Part shown: one piece after another, positions 24,967-33,900 of the stretch
Numbering within the stretch: position 1 is the first letter of the stretch
Layout: the number at the start of each line of letters is the position of its first letter
Assembly: GCA_029204225.1 (NCBI GenBank)
Contig: CM055095.1
Span: 56,986,844-57,043,897 of the forward strand
Length of the DNA: 57,054 bases
Reading direction: 5' to 3'
Source of the DNA: Diphasiastrum complanatum
Lineage: Eukaryota; Streptophyta; Lycopodiopsida; Lycopodiales; Lycopodiaceae
Position numbers and translations under genes: made by a program
Notes under the pieces: model-generated
Database searches by the model: none
What the model was told of the DNA's origin: nothing
What the model saw: only the letters and a program-made list of their open reading frames with translations

Positions 24967-27900
24967 AGAATTATTATTATTAACGTCTTTTGGTACCCAA
25001 AGGTACATAAGACAAAAGAGAGTACAAAAGGTGAGGAGCATTGTCCACATACGGACTTATTTACTAGTAAAAAAGAGAAGAACACAAGAAACTAGCATGT
25101 CTATCTCGCTATCTCTAAGAAGAAGAAGTATCCAAGCTTGACCACCAGCTTGCAAGGGTACAATGCACGAGCTTAACCACCTGCTCTGTGGAGGAGACTA
25201 GCTACGAGTAAGCTGAAAATAATGAGTGATAGTAGTAGTGGAGCGTGCTGAAGACTGGCGAGAAGCCCGTGAAGATCTAGTGATCCTGGATCCAGCAGAA
25301 GTATGTGAGACTCTCTGTGTCTTCGATCTCCGAGTGGGGACTTCAAAATCCAAAACGCAAATGTCCTCTCTGTCTCGCTTCTGGAAAAATTGGGTAATAT
25401 GAGCCTGGCTGTGATCCATATCTGTGGTAGGTAGAAGTGAAGCTCGTAAAGTAAACATCTCTCTCAATAGAAGACCTACACATCTGGAGTCTGGATACTC
25501 GAGGAACGATCGCAACGTGAGAGGGGTATCTCTGTATAAACAATGGTAACGCCCCCTGATCTCATAATATACTGGACAACGAAAGATGAAATGGAACTCA
25601 TCCTCCATCTCGTGAAGAGAACAAAGCTGGCATATCCTCTGCAATCTGGGAGTGTCCGTGTATCTACCTGTTACGAGCTCGTAACCAGTGCCGAACTCTA
25701 GAGAACACAGATAGGTCAGATACCACATTCAGGGTCGTGTCCAGCGTACATGACCAACAGGGCAAGACAGTGTGAGTAGTGTGCCCCAGCACGGTCCATA
25801 GCCATGGCGGGCCTAACACAGCCTAGGGACCCTGTCAGCAGGATAGGGCCCCCAGTTGGGTCCCGACGTGCAGTCGGCCACGTCAGTGCCACGTGGCCGA
25901 CACTTGGCAGTAGCATGCTAACAATCCTCACACTGGGCTAGGAGGGGCTTACTCTATATCAGGGAGTAGGCAAGGTTGGGTGGATCAGTTAGTGTTTGCC
26001 CTACTGTGGTGTTAGGATCTATTACACTTGGTATCAGAGCCATCTCCATCCTAGGGAACTTAGTTTTCAGCAGTGGAGAAAGTAGCTAGATTGCTCAGAA
26101 CTTCTTCAAGTTCTCAGAAAGAAATAGAGGAAGAGACTCGCTGTAGGAACAGTCTCCTATTGAGGAAATCTTGGTGGATTTACTTGCTGGTCAGAGAGAA
26201 ATTAGTTAAAATTTCTAGAGCAGGTCCAGCGCTGTAAATTTAGTCTTCATCTCTGACTTTTGCCATCAGATTCAGGGAATCAGAGCGGTTTTTTGAGGAG
26301 AAAGGGTGGTGCTGATCCATCGCTGAGGGATCAGAAATCTACCTCTGAAATTTCAGAGAAATCTAAGGAAATTTGAAGGGATTTCAAACACTTTTTCTTA
26401 GCAGGGCCAGCGCTGGACAGGGAGATGAAAAATTAGTTTTTCATCATTGTTTTTGAGGATTTTTCAGTAGTTTGAACATCAAACTAGATTGCCACAGACC
26501 AGCGACCTACTACTTGAAGTCAGATCAGAGTTTCAAGCAAGTTTTGGACCTTCAATTTTAGAAAATTGGGCCAGACAGGTGGCTGTCCAGCCAGCGAGGG
26601 TAGGGAGACACCAAAATCAGAAATTGAAATACTTTTTGGGTCTCAAATCAGAAGTAAATGAGCCAGTTGGGTTGCAATCAGACCAGCGAGCTACTATCCT
26701 CAAAGAACCTGGAAATTTGGCACCGTTTTGAAGCTTCAAACTGGCATTTTCCGGGACAGCAGGTCTGAAATCTTAGGGAAAAGAGCTGAAAGGGTTCCTC
26801 TTCATTCTTTCTTTGGAAGTACAGTCCTCAGAAACAGCTAAGTCATCTTTCCTTTCCCTTGTACAGTTGTAAATTAGTCTTTTAGACTTTTTTCCTTCAG
26901 AAGTTAAGGTAGCTCTCTTTCAGTTCCGAAGATGACCACTCCTCAGGGACCTGATCAACCCCCGGAGAGAGGCTTCGACGAACTTGAAACAAAAGCCTTG
27001 GCTTACAGAAAAGGAAAGGAACCCATGGAAGTAGAAGAACAGGAACAGTTCGCCGAAGAACTCGATGAACTGGTTACCAAGGAGCAGTTCCTCCAATTGG
27101 TAACAGAAGTGGACGAACTGAAGTTGGCATTAGCCAATTTCAAGTCCACTGAGTTCCGCGAAAGGAAGCCTTCCCTCCACTTCTCAGTTAATCATCCTGC
27201 TAAGCATGAGAATCTGGATACGAGTAAGATCCCTCCAAGTCTCAGCAGAGTATAAAACAACCGGGGAGACAGTGGTAGAAAATAGTAAGCATCTGGTAGC
27301 AGGGTCCTGTACATAATATGTGGAACAGAATCTCTCCATATGAACAAGAGAAGTGTGCCCCTTACGGAGTGTGGTGAGGGCTGCCAGTCGGAATGTGAGT
27401 AGCGGACCAGAAAAAAGTACTCCCAAATAAGTGTAAGAGGTCACAATCTCAATCGGCAGCCCATCATAATAAAAGGTCACATCTCTCATATGTTGTCTAT
27501 TGGTGTTGAACACCATAATCTTGGTCTTCTTAGTATTAACCGTCAATCCCCAAAGCTGACAGAAGTGATGTAAAGCAGAAAGGTGTCTCTGTAAGCCAGC
27601 TGCAGAGGATGAGAGAAGAACCACATCATCAGCGTATAGGAGAATGGGGATAATAATATCTGCTAAAGGACAGCCCTCTCCACCTTCCTCTTGAATAATC
27701 CGCTCAAGGTCATCAATATATAGTGCAAAGGAGTAGGAGATAAGGGGCAGCCCTGCTTCACTCCAATAGTAGAATGGATCAGCGAGGACCAACCACTACC
27801 GTCTGAGTCAAAAGCTTTGCGGAAGTCCACAAAGCAACAATAAACTCTCTGTCTCTGATGTCGTGCCTCCTCAATGATGCATCGCAAAATGAAAATCTGA

Positions 27901-30900
27901 TCTGAGGTAGAGTATCCTGGTCTGAACCCAGCCTGACCCATAGCATGTAAATCCTCAATCTCAGCAAAAGATCCAGGAACCGTCTGTAAAATGGAACCAT
28001 AAATCTTAGCCAAAGTGTGACCAATCATAATAGTACGGTAGTTTTCTACATTTATGGGATCACCTGCCTTGAGAATGGGATGAAAAATATTAGTACACCA
28101 TGCGATAGGAAAACCAGAGGTCACAGCAGTGTTAAAAGCGTGAGCAATAAAGGGCGAGATAAGATGTGCTACAGGTTTGAGGAAATCCACGTTTAGAGAA
28201 TCATAGTCAGTGGCTTTATGAAGTTTGGCATGGTTAATGGCATTTTCAACCATGTGTGGAGTAAAAAGCGTGCAGCGGGGAGGTCGTGGTGAGAGTAAGG
28301 TAGGAGGGGAGTCTAGGGTATAAAGTTTTGTGGCATATTCGACCCAAGATTCGGTTGCTATGGGGGCCAAAGTCGAAGAGGATCTGGTGAAATGTTTCCA
28401 GAAAAAGGAGGAGGAAGAGGAATCTAAAGAATCGATCAACCTTTGGCAAAGTGATCGTAGGTATGTTATCTTCTTTGTTCTGGTAGCTTTATGATACTTT
28501 TTCTGGTGTTGTTTGAGTGTTGCAGGGGAGTGTAATCTGGCATTTACCACATGTTTGTGAAGAGAGCGACATTCTGCATCATACCAGCGGTTGTGAACAC
28601 GTCTATGAGAGGATATCGTCTTGGTGGAAAAAGATGAGGACGCTACAGATAAGAGGGATTTAGAGAGAAAAGTGGCTTGTTGCTCAACTGATGCCGTGAA
28701 AGGGAAGTGAGTAAGTAGTTGGGACAGGGTTGTGGTGTAGTTGGCGAGTCCAGAGTGAGTAAAAGGAACACGTTTGTTAGTAGAAGAGGAGCGTGGAACT
28801 TTAGAAGACAGGGTTATGTGACCTAGTGAGAGGCGTAGGAGTGAGTGATCAGAAATGGTGGGAGGTGTAATGGAGAAATCAGAGATGTGAGGGATCAAAG
28901 CAGGTGATCCAATAGAGTAGTCAACTACATTATGTCCTCCACCATGAGGATAACATGTAAACGCTGATGAGGAAGGCCACTGTGTGAGGCCATTCAAGAT
29001 GGCCAGAGAATGTGTCTCCGTAAGAGTAATCAACTGCTCCCCAAAAGATGTAACTGAAGTGTGTGCATCCTGTGATACTCGATCAAATCCCATATTCAAA
29101 GGATGAAGCCGAAGAACGTCAGTATCTGCATGAAATTCTGTCTGTCTGGAGCTAGTACGGGCGTTGAAATCTCCTGCTAATAAAATGTAGCCCTACTGAG
29201 AAAAACAAAGCAATATCATCTGAGAGTGCCTAAAATGGGTCCCCACCAAATTCAGCAAACGCCGAAGTCTGTGGAGCGAAGTAACATACAGCCATATAAA
29301 TGTCCTGAGGTAATCCCAATAATGAACCAATAGTATGGAGCCATATATATCGAGCATATGGATCTTGCTTAACCATCTTAACTGTCGTGGCTCTATATAA
29401 ACAAGCTACTCCGCCAGATCCACGACAAGTTTTCCCCCTCACAAATGGGCGAAAAACAGAATGCCAAGAGTAATCCTGTATATGTGGAAGAGGATGATAT
29501 AAGGACTCATGGGTTTCAGCCAACAACAAAATGTCACATTTGCTTATAAAATCAGTAAAATCTCCTGCCGATGATGATGATAAAAAACCATTGCAATTCC
29601 AGAAGCCAAGTCTCAAAATTGTAGGGGATCTCGGGCAGCTCCTAAACCCGGGAGCCGCAAGTTCCTAGTGCGAGAGGAGGTCGAAATATCTTGGTTTGCC
29701 GTCGATAAAAACGACCCTTTGCCCTTTTTCTTTTGCTTCGTGAATAATCTTTTTCCTTGCTAACCATTGGGTATTTGTCAAGTCATCATCCATATAAATG
29801 AAAGTGCCTTTGAGTTTTGTTCTAAGCTGAAGGGCTGCATTGTGGTGTTGAAGAGAGCGAAATTTGACAAAAAGAACGTTGTCATCAAATTTACTACGCC
29901 ATGCTGTATCAAAACCATCAACAACATGAGATAACTTGGAAACGAGTAAATCTGTAGCTTCGTCTATTGGTTTACCGCCGTTGGCAATGCCTCTTACTCT
30001 AATGTTGAGAGCCTTTTTAGCTCTTCTAGCTTGTTCATCCAAAACTGTCTCCAAATTGTTATCCATCATAGAGGCTGAGATATGGGGGTGATTACCTTGT
30101 TTAAGGATCGATGTCGTTTCTTCAACCTGTTTTGCAAGTGATGAGAGTTTGTTGCCCATATCATCCGGTTTGAAGAGTGTTGCCCATGTCTTTGTCTCTT
30201 CGACCTGTTTTTCCAAGCAAGATATTTTGTTGGAAGTTTCGTCCGAAGAAGGTACATGTTCTGCAAGCCGTTGCTTAAGATATACATTTTCTTGCTCAAG
30301 CTGCTCCACCCGTTCTTTGACACCCACGAGATCTAGAGCCAATTTGCCATTCGCCATTTCACAAAAGTGTAGTTGTTTCTTAATGCCGAGGATTTCGTTT
30401 CGGATGAAACCAATATCATAGGCATAAAGGCTCTCAATAGGCTTGGAAGGAGTGTAATCGACCGTGGACAGCTGATGCGTTTCTGTGATAGCAAGTGGAT
30501 TGTCAATGAAAATAGAGGGTGCATCAGTAATGCCTTCTAGTGCAGCTAGCGGTGGGATTGCTGTAGGTGAAATAGCATCCCCCTCCCTCTCAGGTGATGG
30601 AGGAGGAGAAGAGGTGAATAGAGGGGGGGGCGTAGGGGCACCCCCCTTTTTCTTGGGTGCCATGGAGCGAAGGGTAGCGGTAGGCAAGATTGTGGGTCAG
30701 GTTAGCGCCAGCAGAGGCCGTACAGCATCAGAGGAGCGGTACAGGTCAAGGAGGAAAGATAGTGTCAGCAGGAGCGGAGCGTGTAGGAGCAGAGGCAGGA
30801 GCGGTACAGGTCAGCGAGGCAGGAAGCCATCGCGTCAGCAAGGCAGCCATCGCGCCAAGAGAGCCATCGCCAGAGAGCTTATTAATGTCTTTTCCATACC

Positions 30901-33900
30901 AAAAGGTATATAAGACTAAAAGATACATGTCAAGTGTGGTAACAGAGGGAGCGTGTGTAACGACTCCAAGTACTACAAAATAAAAAGTACATGTAGAGAA
31001 CTAATGTGCTCTGAATGTAAATGACTAACATGACCGCAGTATGAATGTAACAAGAAGGTCTGAAAGACCCAGGTCAAATGCGGATCGTGAAAAAGGATGT
31101 GATCGGCATAATTGTTGCATGGATAACTGAATGTTGTCTATGGTGTTGACATCGGGAAGTAGAGCCTCGCATAATGGGACATGTAACTCTCGTGGTCGCC
31201 TGAGGCAGGGTGGTGCATCATCTCTGCATCCTAGGTCTGGGAATGTCGTCGCAATCACTGTAAGTCATGTCTGCATCAGAACGCGATCTTCTTCGAGAGA
31301 AGAAGGATGTAATCTGAGACTGTGTGGCTGGATAAGTATGCTGAATTGTCTAACACAGGTCCTATCGTAGGAGGGACATCTCAAGTATCATTAGTGCCAC
31401 ATAGTGGGGGGCCTCGTATGAGATAAGGGACCGCAATGTAACTGGTGACTGACGAAAAAGGCAGTGATATGTCCCTCTGATCTCATAGTAAACTGGACAT
31501 ATGAATAGGAAATGCTCCTCTACTCGACCATAGATAAAGAGCCCAGCTGGCAAAGCCACTACTCTCGCAGGGTACCCAAGAGCGTCCGGTCTCAATCGCC
31601 AACTGATGTGAAGAAACTCGGAACTGGACCAGCAGAAATCGAAGCCCATGAGATAGATAGTCCTGAGGTAAGATAGTGTGGCAAAATTGGGAATCCCACT
31701 ATGTCTAGCTCCAGAAAGTGTGTCATGTAATAGTCAAGTTTGACCCAAAGTTGTCCTTGCCATGTCCGGCTCAGATATGCTCTATAGAGAAAGCGTCTGA
31801 TATACTCATGGGTGCCCGATGGAAGGTCTATGATGATGCCAAGTGTATACAATATCTGGGAGGCTTGAGAAAACCATGGCAGTCGGTGCCCTTGGTCATA
31901 AAGGTGTCATGATGAGGTAAGTGCCATCTGTATGTATCTTTGCTCATCTGTGGGTAGCATCATGATACGCTGAATATATAGGATAAGCTGAAAGATGGCG
32001 GCTAGCTGTAGGGGTGGAATTGCGAACTCTGTCAGGATAATCTGATGTGGGACAGACGACTTAGCCCGTATCATCTGAGATAGCATGAGAACCTACAGTC
32101 ATGAAATACTGGCCCAATCAAATGATGTAAGACCCGTACACCATACCTTTGTTACATATAGGGCTGTGGGGGTAACGAGAGTATCAAAAAGCTGAAATTT
32201 ACTCAAGGCATCCCGAATAAATCGTCGGTAACATAAACGCTCTAACTGGACAAGGGAGGCATGACCCTTCCCAAGTCTGGAGGAAGTTGCTTGTCGCATG
32301 CCAAAAATAGGGCCTGTAAAAAGCACACCCAAGGTAAGTGTAAGAAGATACAACCTCCAAGGGCTGCCTGTCAAAGATGAGTTCATGGCGCTGCATAAAA
32401 GCTCTGAATGTGTTGAAAACCATAACTTTGGTTTTCAATATGTTAACCCCCAATCCCCATCTGCTGCAGAAGGCATGAAGGTTGTCTAGTTGTCGTTGTA
32501 ATCCCTCTCTGGTAGAAGATAAGAGAACCAAATCATCTGCATATAAAAGTATAGCAATCAAGATACTCCCAAGCCTGCAACCTGTGCCACCACATCCCTC
32601 AATGACTCTCTCAAGCTCGTCAATATATAGCCCGCACAGGGTTGGAGAAAGAGAACAACCATGTTTCACGCCAATAGTGCTCCAGATATGACCTGAGATG
32701 TCGGTGTCACTCCGAAAACAGCCAACGACTCTCTCATATAGTGAGGTGAAGAAAGTGAAAGTAGTCGGCCGAGGAGAAATGGAGATGGGTGTGTATGTGG
32801 GTGCAGTATATAAGGTAGTGGTGTATGTAGTCCAGGTATGAAGGTCAGTGAGGAGTGGAGGTGTGACCCGTCTCCACATACAGTTTTTGTGAGATGAGAC
32901 TCTAAGTTGCCCCAACATAATCCTCAGCCCTTGAGACAAACCAATGTCAAAATACTAAGGCAGTCTAGGATGTCTAGCCAAATCAAACTCTAAGAAGTGT
33001 TACCTACAAAATAATGGTTTAACCCCAAGCTGACCATGTCAAGTCCACTGAATGAACAACCTATACAAAATGTAGAATATACTGGTGACTACCTCTGGAA
33101 GATGAGATATAGATATGCCAAAAGAGTCCCTCTAGGACAAAAGATCTCCGTCTCACAATTGTGCTGTAATGGAGAGTGAGTTCTAGGTGGAAGATATCTT
33201 GCATAAGATATCACAACAGAATGTATTGTGATGTGTATCTCACTTGACTCCGATATCCCTCCAATTCACAAGTATACTTTGTTGGAGAGAGTGGCATGGG
33301 TCTTGTAGCACCTTTTTAACCTTCTTTTGTGTTGGTATCTTTTCATGCATGATGGATCATGGAACAATATCTAAGTGTCTACTAGCTTGATTAGTATTGC
33401 ATGGAGGTGTCTCTACCCTTATTCCAACATGATTTTAGGGGGGGATTCATGTAATCATTCTTGTGTATACTTGGTAGTGCATGTGCCTTTACTAGCCTTG
33501 CATGTGAGAATATTGTGTCCACCACGCATCCATGGTTGGACAGTTAAGGGTTACATCATTCTTTATTACATGTGGTTTTTGTAAAACAAGAATTGTGGCA
33601 TTTCAATAATGGTTTTCGACTACCAAACATAAACCAAAACTTTATTCATTGTTGATACAAAAAATAAACAGATAATAATACGACAAAAATCTAACCCAGC
33701 TCAAAGTAAATAAAACCAAAATTCTCACCTGTTGAACAAAGCGGATTTGCCAACGTTTGGCCTGCCAACTAGAATAACCGTTGGTAAAGCTTCTGCGACG
33801 ATATTTTTGTTGGTTGCAGATGACACTTGGCGTTTGAGGTAATCTGAACCTTCTAGTTCAGGAGTAGCTACAGCAGCTTTGGAGTTGATTTTGGAATTAG

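Noticed and set aside
30149-30913. Plus-strand ORFs opposite LINE ORF1
   Set aside because: Antisense shadows of an intact ORF1 frame and its GC-rich leader.
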